From NCBI RefSeq assembly GCF_024345975.1, contig NZ_JAGQCD010000003.1:124001-188000 (forward strand): DNA of 64,000 nt. The letters run 5' to 3'. Positions 51,505-59,147 of the stretch are shown piece after piece. The position numbers were made by a program, and so were the translations under genes. How positions within the stretch are numbered: position 1 is the first letter of the stretch; the number at the start of each line of letters is the position of its first letter. Below the pieces are notes generated by a model that searched no databases, had not been told where the DNA came from, and saw only the letters and a list, made by a program, of their open reading frames with translations. The stretch is from Cyanobium sp. Cruz-8D1 (lineage in GTDB: Bacteria > Cyanobacteriota > Cyanobacteriia > PCC-6307 > Cyanobiaceae).

Positions 51505-52917
51505 ATGAGCAAGAAGTACGACGCCGGGGTCAAGGAGTACCGCGACACTTACTGGACTCCCGATTACGTCCCCCTCGACACCGACCTGCTGGCCTGCTTC
51601 AAGTGCACCGGCCAGGAAGGTGTGCCCAAGGAAGAAGTGGCTGCCGCCGTGGCCGCCGAATCCTCCACCGGCACCTGGTCCACTGTGTGGTCCGAGCTCC
51701 TCACCGATCTCGACTTCTACAAGGGCCGCTGCTATCGCATCGAAGACGTCCCTGGTGACAAGGAGTCGTTCTATGCCTTCATCGCCTACCCCCTCGACCT
51801 GTTCGAAGAAGGCTCGGTGACCAACGTGCTCACCTCCCTGGTGGGCAACGTGTTCGGCTTCAAAGCCCTGCGTCACCTGCGTCTGGAAGACATCCGCTTC
51901 CCGATGGCCTTCATCAAGACCTGCCCCGGCCCGCCGAACGGCATCTGCGTCGAGCGCGACCGGATGAACAAGTACGGCCGTCCCCTGCTGGGTTGCACCA
52001 TCAAGCCGAAGCTCGGCCTTTCCGGCAAGAACTACGGCCGGGTGGTCTACGAATGCCTCCGCGGAGGCCTCGACTTCACCAAGGACGACGAGAACATCAA
52101 CTCCCAGCCCTTCCAGCGCTGGCAGAACCGTTTCGAATTCGTGGCCGAAGCCGTCCAGCTCGCCCAGGAAGAAACCGGCGAGAAGAAGGGGCACTACCTC
52201 AACTGCACCGCCGCCACCCCTGAGGAGATGTACGAGCGGGCTGAGTTCGCCAAGGAACTCGGCCAGCCGATCATCATGCACGACTACATCACCGGTGGCT
52301 TCACGGCCAACACCGGTCTGTCGAAGTGGTGCCGCAAGAACGGCATGCTGCTGCACATTCACCGGGCCATGCACGCGGTGATCGACCGCCATCCCAAGCA
52401 CGGCATCCACTTCCGGGTGCTGGCCAAGTGCCTGCGCCTCTCCGGTGGCGACCAACTGCACACCGGCACCGTGGTGGGCAAGCTTGAGGGTGACCGCCAG
52501 ACCACCCTGGGCTTCATCGACCAGCTGCGCGAATCCTTCATCCCCGAAGACCGCACCCGCGGCAACTTCTTCGATCAGGACTGGGGTTCGATGCCCGGCG
52601 TCTTCGCCGTGGCCTCCGGCGGCATCCACGTGTGGCACATGCCCGCCCTGGTCGCCATCTTCGGTGACGACTCCGTTCTCCAGTTCGGTGGTGGCACCCA
52701 CGGTCACCCCTGGGGCTCGGCCGCCGGCGCCGCCGCCAACCGGGTGGCCCTGGAAGCCTGCGTCAAGGCCCGCAACGCCGGTCGTGAGATCGAGAAGGAA
52801 GGCCGCGACATCCTCCTGGAAGCCGCCAAGCACAGCCCCGAGCTGGCCATCGCCCTCGAGACCTGGAAGGAGATCAAGTTCGAGTTCGACACCGTCGACA
52901 AGCTCGACGTCGGCTGA
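51505..52917 (+). CDS. cbbL: RuBisCO large subunit, form IA
   Basis: 470 residues. Motifs: [39 protein letters not shown] (the lysine that is carbamylated follows in this loop), and [24 protein letters not shown]. The alpha-carboxysome context, with cbbS and csoS2 next, marks it as form IA rather than the IB of beta-cyanobacteria. It starts 51 bases after csoS1 without an obvious ribosome site. Confidence 0.98.
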   Translation: MSKKYDAGVKEYRDTYWTPDYVPLDTDLLACFKCTGQEGVPKEEVAAAVAAESSTGTWSTVWSELLTDLDFYKGRCYRIEDVPGDKESFYAFIAYPLDLFEEGSVTNVLTSLVGNVFGFKALRHLRLEDIRFPMAFIKTCPGPPNGICVERDRMNKYGRPLLGCTIKPKLGLSGKNYGRVVYECLRGGLDFTKDDENINSQPFQRWQNRFEFVAEAVQLAQEETGEKKGHYLNCTAATPEEMYERAEFAKELGQPIIMHDYITGGFTANTGLSKWCRKNGMLLHIHRAMHAVIDRHPKHGIHFRVLAKCLRLSGGDQLHTGTVVGKLEGDRQTTLGFIDQLRESFIPEDRTRGNFFDQDWGSMPGVFAVASGGIHVWHMPALVAIFGDDSVLQFGGGTHGHPWGSAAGAAANRVALEACVKARNAGREIEKEGRDILLEAAKHSPELAIALETWKEIKFEFDTVDKLDVG

Positions 52918-53017
52918 GCCGACACACGGCCCCCTGCCTTGCCACCGCTGATCGAAGGTGCAACCACCGGAGGTCAGCGGAGCTGGGCTTCCCATCCCAT
53001 TCCCCACAAGGATCCCC

Positions 53018-53359
53018 ATGCCCTTCAAGAGCACCGTGGGTGACTATCAAACAGTCGCCACCCTGGAGACCTTCGGCTTCCTCCCGCCGATGACCCAGGA
53101 CGAGATCTATGACCAGATCGCCTATATCATTGCCCAGGGCTGGAGCCCCCTGGTTGAGCACGTTCACCCCAGCCGCTCCATGGCCACCTACTGGTCGTTC
53201 TGGAAGCTGCCTTTCTTCGGTGAGAAGGATCTCGGCGTGATCGTGAACGAACTGGAGTCCTGCCACCGGGCCTATCCAGACCACCACGTGCGCCTCGTGG
53301 GCTACGACGCCTACACCCAGAGTCAGGGTGCCTGCTTCGTCGTGTTCGAAGGCCGCTGA
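53018..53359 (+). CDS. cbbS: RuBisCO small subunit, form IA
   Basis: 113 residues: TVGDYQTVATLETFGFLPPMT, YIIAQGWSPLVEHV, YWSFWKLPFFGEKDLGVIVNELESC and HVRLVGYDAYTQSQGACFVVFEGR. ATG 53018 is preceded by AAGGA about 9 bases upstream. The gene is followed by a strong hairpin before csoS2. Confidence 0.97.
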   Translation: MPFKSTVGDYQTVATLETFGFLPPMTQDEIYDQIAYIIAQGWSPLVEHVHPSRSMATYWSFWKLPFFGEKDLGVIVNELESCHRAYPDHHVRLVGYDAYTQSQGACFVVFEGR

Positions 53360-53399
53360 TCCAGCGGTCCCAGCGGACCCCGGCCCCAGGCCGGGGTCC
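53353..53399 (+). promoter_or_regulatory. two consecutive hairpins between cbbS and csoS2
   Basis: Stem one: CCGCTG (53353-53358) and CAGCGG (53362-53367) around ATC, spanning the cbbS stop. Stem two: an 11-base arm (53375-53385) pairs perfectly with 53389-53399 around a CCA loop. There is no T run, so it is more likely an RNA end protector or partial terminator than a full Rho-independent terminator. Confidence 0.65.
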
Positions 53400-53431
53400 A
53401 TCACTTTTGATCATCCATTCACGGGGCGGAC

Positions 53432-55828
53432 ATGGCCAAGACCACCAGTCGGGAAGCAGCTCTGGAGCGCCGCAAGGCCCTCACCAACGGCGGCAAGAAA
53501 GCCTCCGCCCAGTTCATGTCCTCCCCGGGTCGGGTGCGCACGGCCGCTGATGCCCAGCGCACCAGCCCCGAAGCGGTGAGTCCCGCACCGGCCCCTGCCC
53601 AGGCCGCCCCACGCAGCAGCGCCACGCCTCGCCGGGCGTCCGCTTCGCTCACCTCCGCGTCCAGCTCCGGCCATCGCAGCAACGCCAAGCCGTTGGCGAA
53701 CCCCAGCCGGAATCTGGTGCTGGAGCGCCGTGAAGCCCTGTCCCGCCGCGGCAAGCGCGCCGACACCTCCAGTGACCGCACCCGTCAGGAGGTGATGCGC
53801 GCCACCAAAGCCAATGGGTCCGCCAGCCCTGTGGTGGCCGCCGCCAGTGACCGCCCCTGCGGCTGCAAGGACGCCAAGGCGGCCGTGGCCGCCAGCAGCA
53901 GCAACGCCGCCGGCCTCGGGGCCTCCCTGGCCAACCGCAACGCCCGCAATGGCGATCGCCGCGGCGTCGCCAAGCGCACCGCCCAGCACAACCCCAGTCG
54001 GGCCATCGTCATGGCCCGCCGTGAGGCCCTCTCCAAACGGGGCAAATCCGCCAGCGCCCCCACCAGCGCCGTCGCCGCCTCGGTGGCGCGCCAGTCGAAC
54101 CCCGACATGAGCAGCCGCGAGCTGGCCCAGAAGGTGCGCGAACTGAAGTGCAAGGTGGGCTCCGCCGGCAGCTCCCGCAGCGGTGGCTCCCGTCCCACCG
54201 GCCCCCGCCGCGGCCAGGCCAAGATCGACGCTGCCGCCGATGCCCATTGGAAGGTGGGTGTGAGCGAAACGGTCCGTGGCCAGGTGGTCACCGGTACCCA
54301 GGCGAACCGCTCCCTCAAGACCACCGGCAACGAGGCCAGCACCTGCCGTCCGGTCACCGGCACCGAGTACATGGGCGCCGAGATCTTCCGCACCTTCTGC
54401 CAGAGCGAACCCACCCCGCTCCAGCCCGCCAAGGTGAGGGTGAGCGCCACCAGCCATGGCAACCGGGTCACGGGCAACGAAGTGGGCCGCTCCGAGAAAG
54501 TCACCGGCGACGAGCCGGGAACCTGCAAGACCATCACCGGCACCGAATACATCTCCGCCAACCAGAGCGCCGCCTGGTGTGGCACCTCCGCCCCCGCCCC
54601 CTCCCCCCGCAAAGTCGGGTTCACCCGCACCGTCGAAGGCCGGCCGGTCTCCGGGGTGAGCGTGGAGCGCTCCGAAAAAGTCACCGGCAACGAACCTGGC
54701 TCCAACCGCCAGCTCACCGGCACCCAATACATGGACGACCAGGCCCAGGTGCCGGGGCGCGCCCCGGCCAAGGTCAGCAGCCTGCACACCCTGCGGGGCA
54801 CCGGGATCACCGGCACCCACGTGGGCCGCAGTGAGCACGTCACCGGCGACGAGCCGGGCTCCTGCCGTCTGGTCACCGGCGACGAATACATCGGCACCCA
54901 GCAGTTCGAGCAGTTCTGCGGCACCAAGCCGGCACCGGAAGCCGCCAAGGTCGGCTTCAGTGTCACCAACAAGGCGTTGGTGGTGAGCGGCACCCGCACC
55001 GGCCGTTCCGAGAAGGTCACCGGGGATGAGCCCGGCACCTGCAAGGCCGTCACCGGCACCCCCTACGCCGGCATGGAACAGGCCGGCACCTGGTGCTCCT
55101 CCGACCGGGTGGCCGAGATCCGCCAGCGCACCCCCGCCCGCATGGGCACCGTGATGACCGGCCTTCAGCCCGGCATCGGCGGCGTCATGACCGGCGCCGA
55201 ACGCGGTGCCTGCGAAGACATCACGGGCACCCCCTACATCGGTGGCGACCAGCTGGCCGAGGCCTGCGGCGCCGCTTCAACCCAGGATGCTGATTTTCCC
55301 CAGCCCCTCACCGGGCAGCCCTGGCAGCAGTTCAGCGTCCAGTCACCGGCACGGGCCGCCCACACCGCCCAGACCTCCCGCCAGCGCCCCGGTGGCGTCA
55401 CAGGCAACAGCTACGAGCAGGGCAACCGCATCACCGGCCCCTTCGACATGGCCGCCGACAAGGTGACCGGCACCGAACAGTTCCGCTTCGACCGGCGCGG
55501 GCCGGCGCCGGTCCGGCCGCGCCAAACGGCCGCGCCGGTGAGCGTGGACGAAGAGGCCCGCCCCACCTCCCGGGTCACCGGCGAGGGCCGCTCCGCCGGC
55601 CTGAACATCACCGGTGATGACTGGGGACGGGGCAAGCACGTGACCGGAACCGAGGGGGCCTCGGCACGCCGCCGCAATCCCAGCAGGGTCGGTCCAATGG
55701 CGGCCATGCCCGGCTTCCAGAGCAAGCGCAACGAGGACCTGCCCGAACCCACCAACAAGATCACCGGATCCAGCGGCAGCACCAACTCCGGTTCCCTGAT
55801 CACGATCTCCGGCGGAGCCCGGGGCTGA
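53432..55828 (+). CDS. csoS2: carboxysome assembly scaffold CsoS2
   Basis: 798 residues, mostly disordered. N-terminal region has repeated basic motifs that bind RuBisCO: LERRKALTNGGKKA, VLERREALSRRGKRA and VMARREALSKRGKSA. The middle region carries about six repeats built on VTG...EYxG with paired cysteines. The C-terminus (PGFQSKRNEDLPEPTNKITG, then SLITISGGARG) anchors the shell. The protein links RuBisCO to the shell during assembly. Its start is 32 bases after the hairpins. Confidence 0.97.
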   Translation: MAKTTSREAALERRKALTNGGKKASAQFMSSPGRVRTAADAQRTSPEAVSPAPAPAQAAPRSSATPRRASASLTSASSSGHRSNAKPLANPSRNLVLERREALSRRGKRADTSSDRTRQEVMRATKANGSASPVVAAASDRPCGCKDAKAAVAASSSNAAGLGASLANRNARNGDRRGVAKRTAQHNPSRAIVMARREALSKRGKSASAPTSAVAASVARQSNPDMSSRELAQKVRELKCKVGSAGSSRSGGSRPTGPRRGQAKIDAAADAHWKVGVSETVRGQVVTGTQANRSLKTTGNEASTCRPVTGTEYMGAEIFRTFCQSEPTPLQPAKVRVSATSHGNRVTGNEVGRSEKVTGDEPGTCKTITGTEYISANQSAAWCGTSAPAPSPRKVGFTRTVEGRPVSGVSVERSEKVTGNEPGSNRQLTGTQYMDDQAQVPGRAPAKVSSLHTLRGTGITGTHVGRSEHVTGDEPGSCRLVTGDEYIGTQQFEQFCGTKPAPEAAKVGFSVTNKALVVSGTRTGRSEKVTGDEPGTCKAVTGTPYAGMEQAGTWCSSDRVAEIRQRTPARMGTVMTGLQPGIGGVMTGAERGACEDITGTPYIGGDQLAEACGAASTQDADFPQPLTGQPWQQFSVQSPARAAHTAQTSRQRPGGVTGNSYEQGNRITGPFDMAADKVTGTEQFRFDRRGPAPVRPRQTAAPVSVDEEARPTSRVTGEGRSAGLNITGDDWGRGKHVTGTEGASARRRNPSRVGPMAAMPGFQSKRNEDLPEPTNKITGSSGSTNSGSLITISGGARG
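54251..55268 (+). repeat. CsoS2 middle-region repeats
   Basis: Six protein-level repeats of 45-60 codons starting near 54251, 54431, 54611, 54770, 54947 and 55138. Each opens with KVGxSxTxxG-like residues, has GRSEKVTGDEPGTC, and most end in ...(F/W)C. Unit 3 lacks both cysteines (PGSNRQLTGTQ and no terminal FC), and the sixth is divergent. The repeats are typical of CsoS2. Confidence 0.85.
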
Positions 55829-55834
55829 TCCCTG

Positions 55835-57370
55835 ATGCCTCGCCGCCCGGCCCCCACCATCCGTCCCCTTGCTCCCAGCGCCCCCCGGCGCCGGCCTGAT
55901 GCTCCCGGTGGCGCCGATCTCCCCCGGCGCCTGGCGGCCGTCCGGCTCGGGCAGGGGGCCGCAGGCCTCCATCCGCTGACGGACAGCGCCGCCAACGCGG
56001 CCCTCGAGAGCTACGACCGGGGCGTCAAGGACGCCTTTGATCGGATCGTGCCCGTGCTCAAGCGCCTGTCGGCCCTGCAGCACGAGGATGATTTCGTCGA
56101 GCGCGCCCAGGCCCTGGCCCAGGCCGAACTCGGCTTCAGCCTGCCCCTGCCGATCCTGGAGAAGGCCTGGGTCAGCCAGCTCGACATGCGCAGCCTGTTC
56201 GCCTGGTGCGTCTTCGAAACCTACGAGCAGACCAGCGACAGTTTTTTCAGCGACGATCCCCTGCACGGCCAGCCCGGCAGCCCGGCGGCGGAGGAATTCA
56301 ACGCCTTCCTGCTCTCCTGCGGCTTCCACCTGCTGGATGCCACCCCGTGCGCTGATGGACGCCTGGCCCATGCCATCGCCTTCGCCCTGCGGCTGCCCTT
56401 CAGCTCCGTGCGTCGCCGGCCCCATGCCGGCGCCCTGTTTGATGTGGAGAACACGGTCAACCGCTGGGTCAAGACCGAACACCGCCGTTACCGGGAGGGC
56501 GTTCCCAACCCCGCCCACGACGACACCCGTTACCTGAAGGTGGTGCTGTACCACTTCAGTTCCCGTGACCCCTCCCACGAGGGCTGTGCGGCCCACGGCA
56601 GCGACGACGCCCTGGCCGCCAGTTGCGGCCGTGCGCGGCTGATGGAGTTCCAGCAGGCGGTGGAGAACAGCTTCTGCTGCGGCGCCTCCGTCGACCTGCT
56701 GCTACTGGGCATCGACACCGACACCGACGCCATCCGGGTGCATGTGCCGGGCATGGACGGCAGCACCCGCCTGGATCACTGGCTTGATGCCACCACGGTG
56801 TACGAAGCGACGCGCCAGCTGCACCCCGAGGAAGCCCGGCGCCGCATCGCTGAGCTGGCCACGGCGGCGGCAGCCAGCAGCCCCGATCCGGGCATGGTGC
56901 GCCTGATCGCCCGGCTGCTGGAGCACAACATCTCCCAGATCGATTACGTGCGCCAGTACCACCACGGCCATTACGCCGATGCCGGCCATGCCGAGCGCTT
57001 CATCGGCGTGGGCATCGGCTTCAAGGAGATTCACCTGCGCAACCTCACCTACTTCGCCTACATGGACACCGTTGAGGAAGGGGCCCCCGACATGGACGTG
57101 GGCGTGAAGATCTTCAAGGGGCTCAATGTGTCCCGTGGCCTGCCGGTGCCGGTGGTGGTGCGCTTCGATTACAACGGCAAGGTGCCCGGTGCCCGGGAGC
57201 GGGCGGTGCGCCATGCCCGGCGGGTGCAGGAAGCGATCGAGAACCGTTACCCGGATCTTTTCGCCCAGGGCCTGCTGCATGCCCTGCTCACCGTGCGCGA
57301 CCAGGAACGGCACACGCCCGCCGAGGCGGTAGGTTCCAGCATCAGCCTCACCACCGCAGGAGGGCACTGA
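55835..57370 (+). CDS. csoSCA: carboxysomal carbonic anhydrase CsoSCA
   Basis: 511 residues, the divergent beta-type carbonic anhydrase that turns bicarbonate into CO2 inside the carboxysome. The N-terminal 50 residues are Pro/Arg-rich and disordered. Likely zinc ligands are Cys in RSLFAWCVFETY, and His and Cys in AAHGSDDALAASCGRA. The C-terminal domain (YVRQYHHGHYADAGHAERFIGVGIGFKEI) is the pseudo-repeat lacking metal. ATG 55835 is 6 bases after csoS2. Confidence 0.96.
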   Translation: MPRRPAPTIRPLAPSAPRRRPDAPGGADLPRRLAAVRLGQGAAGLHPLTDSAANAALESYDRGVKDAFDRIVPVLKRLSALQHEDDFVERAQALAQAELGFSLPLPILEKAWVSQLDMRSLFAWCVFETYEQTSDSFFSDDPLHGQPGSPAAEEFNAFLLSCGFHLLDATPCADGRLAHAIAFALRLPFSSVRRRPHAGALFDVENTVNRWVKTEHRRYREGVPNPAHDDTRYLKVVLYHFSSRDPSHEGCAAHGSDDALAASCGRARLMEFQQAVENSFCCGASVDLLLLGIDTDTDAIRVHVPGMDGSTRLDHWLDATTVYEATRQLHPEEARRRIAELATAAAASSPDPGMVRLIARLLEHNISQIDYVRQYHHGHYADAGHAERFIGVGIGFKEIHLRNLTYFAYMDTVEEGAPDMDVGVKIFKGLNVSRGLPVPVVVRFDYNGKVPGARERAVRHARRVQEAIENRYPDLFAQGLLHALLTVRDQERHTPAEAVGSSISLTTAGGH

Positions 57371-57372
57371 CC

Positions 57373-57675
57373 ATGTTGATCTGCAAAGTGGTCAAACCCC
57401 TGGTCTCGACCAACCGCATCCCCGATTTCGAGCACAAGCACCTGCAGGTGGTCCAGGACGGCAGCACCCAGAAGGTGGCCGTCGACGCGGTGGGCTGCAT
57501 CCCGGGCGACTGGGTGATCTGCGTGGGCAGCTCGGCGGCCCGGGAAGCGGCGGGGAGCAAGTCCTATCCCAGCGATCTCACGATCGTGGGGATCATCGAC
57601 CACTGGGATCCCGATGCCGGCAAGGCCAGCCCACCCCCGGCCGCCACCCCGACCAGCCAGGGAGGAGCCGCCTGA
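57373..57675 (+). CDS. csoS4A: carboxysome vertex pentamer CsoS4A
   Basis: 100 residues of the EutN/CcmL-like vertex fold: MLICKVVKPLVSTNRIPDFEH, LQVVQDGSTQKVAVDAVGCIPGDWVICVGSSAAR, DLTIVGIID. The C-terminal 25 residues are Pro-rich. Starts 2 bases after csoSCA and its stop overlaps csoS4B by one base. Confidence 0.96.
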   Translation: MLICKVVKPLVSTNRIPDFEHKHLQVVQDGSTQKVAVDAVGCIPGDWVICVGSSAAREAAGSKSYPSDLTIVGIIDHWDPDAGKASPPPAATPTSQGGAA

Positions 57676-57926
57676 TGGAAATCATGCAGGTCACCGGCTC
57701 CCTGGTCTGCTCCCAGCGGGTCCCCGGCCTGGAACACTGGAACCTGCGGGTGCTGCGCAGCACCAAGGGAAAGCTGAGCGTCGCGGTGGATCCCGTCGGT
57801 GCCGCCCCCGGCAACTGGGTGTTCACCGCCAGTGGTTCGGCCGCCCGCTTCGCCTGTGGCAACCCGGAGACGCACACCGACCTCACCATCGGCGGCATCA
57901 TCGATTTCTGGGAGCCGGACGGGTAG
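57675..57926 (+). CDS. csoS4B: carboxysome vertex pentamer CsoS4B
   Basis: 83 residues, paralogue of CsoS4A: MEIMQVTGSLVCSQRVPGLEHW, VAVDPVGAAPGNWVFTASGSAARFA, DLTIGGIIDFWEPDG. With CsoS4A it seals the icosahedral vertices. The start overlaps the csoS4A stop (TGATGG). Confidence 0.96.
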   Translation: MEIMQVTGSLVCSQRVPGLEHWNLRVLRSTKGKLSVAVDPVGAAPGNWVFTASGSAARFACGNPETHTDLTIGGIIDFWEPDG

Positions 57927-58006
57927 GCGCCGGGGGGTACCGCCACCGGGCGGCCTGCCTCCTTTCGATCGTCTCCCCTCCAGTTCCTCCTCCCCGCGCC
58001 CGTCCC

Positions 58007-58663
58007 ATGGCCAGCCGCCCCCCCCGCACCGGTCCCGACGCCACTCCCACGCCGGCCGCTCCCACCCCGGCGCCACCGGCGGCGGATCTACCTGTCGTTG
58101 CTGGCAGCGGCGGCAGCCCACCGGCCCTGCCACCGGCGGCTGGGAATCCGGTGCTCCAATCGGTGGCCAAACCAGCGGACCCCAAGCCGGCGGCCGCCAC
58201 CAAGGCCCCCCGGGCGGCCCGCTCCACCGCGCCGGCCCGCCAGCCGCGCCGCACTCCCACCACCACCGCCCGCTCCAGCGCCTCCAGCCCCAGCCGCCGC
58301 GGCAGCGGTGGAGCCGGCACCCCCCCCACGACCCCCACTCCCCGTACCCCCCCCATGGCCCCCACCATCCACGGCATCGCCCTCGGTCTGATCGAAACCC
58401 GTGGCCTGGTGCCGGCGATCGAGGCGGCGGACGCCATGACCAAAGCAGCGGAAGTCACCCTGATCGCCCGCGAATTCGTCGGTGGCGGCTACGTCACCGT
58501 GATGGTGCGCGGCGAAACCGGCGCCGTGAACGCGGCCGTCAGGGCGGGCGCCGATGCCTGCGAGCGGGTGGGCGACGGCCTGGTGGCCGCCCACATCATC
58601 GCCCGCCCCCACAGCGAAGTGGAGCCTGCCCTGGCGGCCTCCGGCGTCGGTCGCAGGGGCTGA
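58007..58663 (+). CDS. csoS1E: extended shell hexamer CsoS1E
   Basis: 218 residues from ATG 58007. Residues 1-116 are Pro/Ala/Thr/Arg-rich and lack hydrophobic core, so almost surely disordered. Residues 117-218 are a BMC domain (GIALGLIETRGLVPAIEAAD) almost identical to CsoS1. An internal ATG at 58355 (residue 117) begins a CsoS1-sized reading but has no clear ribosome site. Shell component; the role of the leader is unknown. It follows csoS4B by 80 bases. Confidence 0.92.
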   Translation: MASRPPRTGPDATPTPAAPTPAPPAADLPVVAGSGGSPPALPPAAGNPVLQSVAKPADPKPAAATKAPRAARSTAPARQPRRTPTTTARSSASSPSRRGSGGAGTPPTTPTPRTPPMAPTIHGIALGLIETRGLVPAIEAADAMTKAAEVTLIAREFVGGGYVTVMVRGETGAVNAAVRAGADACERVGDGLVAAHIIARPHSEVEPALAASGVGRRG

Positions 58664-58668
58664 TCCCC

Positions 58669-59136
58669 ATGGACGCCGCCCATCCGCGCGTCCTCGGCTA
58701 CCTGGGCCGCGCGTTGAGTCTCGAACTGTCCGCCGTGCAGCAGTACATGACCCAGGCCTCCCTCGTGGAGCTCTGGGGCGAGGCCGAGGCCGCCGAACGC
58801 TTCCGCCAGGAAACGATCGAAGAATTGCGGCATGCCGAACGGCTGGTGCAGCGCATGCTCCAGCTGGGGGTGGCCCCGGCCGCGTCCCAGCTGCGGCCCG
58901 TGGGCCACGCTGCCGATCTGGTGGGCCTGCTGCGGCTCGATGCTGTCCTGGAAGAGGATCTGATCCAGCACTACGCCGAAGCCACGCGCTTCTGTCTGCT
59001 GATCGGCGATCGCAACAATGAAGTCTTCTTCCGAACCCTGAGGGACGAAGAACAGCAGCATGGGGAAGCGCTGGCGGCCTGGCTGGGCAGCCTGGTCACC
59101 GCCGAGTCCCGGTCCCTGCAAAGGGCCACCTTCTGA
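58669..59136 (+). CDS. bacterioferritin-like protein
   Basis: 155 residues, four-helix ferritin fold. Likely diiron ligands: Glu in RALSLELSAVQQYM, ExxH in EELRHAERL, Glu in RLDAVLEEDLIQHY and ExxH in LRDEEQQHGEAL. Starts 5 bases after csoS1E, so it is part of the cso transcript. Iron storage or diiron oxidase are both possible; the heme-ligand methionine of true bacterioferritin is not obvious. Confidence 0.88.
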   Translation: MDAAHPRVLGYLGRALSLELSAVQQYMTQASLVELWGEAEAAERFRQETIEELRHAERLVQRMLQLGVAPAASQLRPVGHAADLVGLLRLDAVLEEDLIQHYAEATRFCLLIGDRNNEVFFRTLRDEEQQHGEALAAWLGSLVTAESRSLQRATF

Positions 59137-59147
59137 CGTCCCTCCCC

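Noticed and set aside
53432-55828. Programmed -1 frameshift in csoS2 as known from proteobacteria
   Set aside because: I did not find a convincing slippery heptamer; the nearest is five A followed by G near 54676, which is one base short of the usual A-rich type.
58355-58663. A separate short csoS1-like gene within csoS1E
   Set aside because: The internal ATG has only C-rich sequence before it, with no ribosome site; the continuous long frame is preferred.
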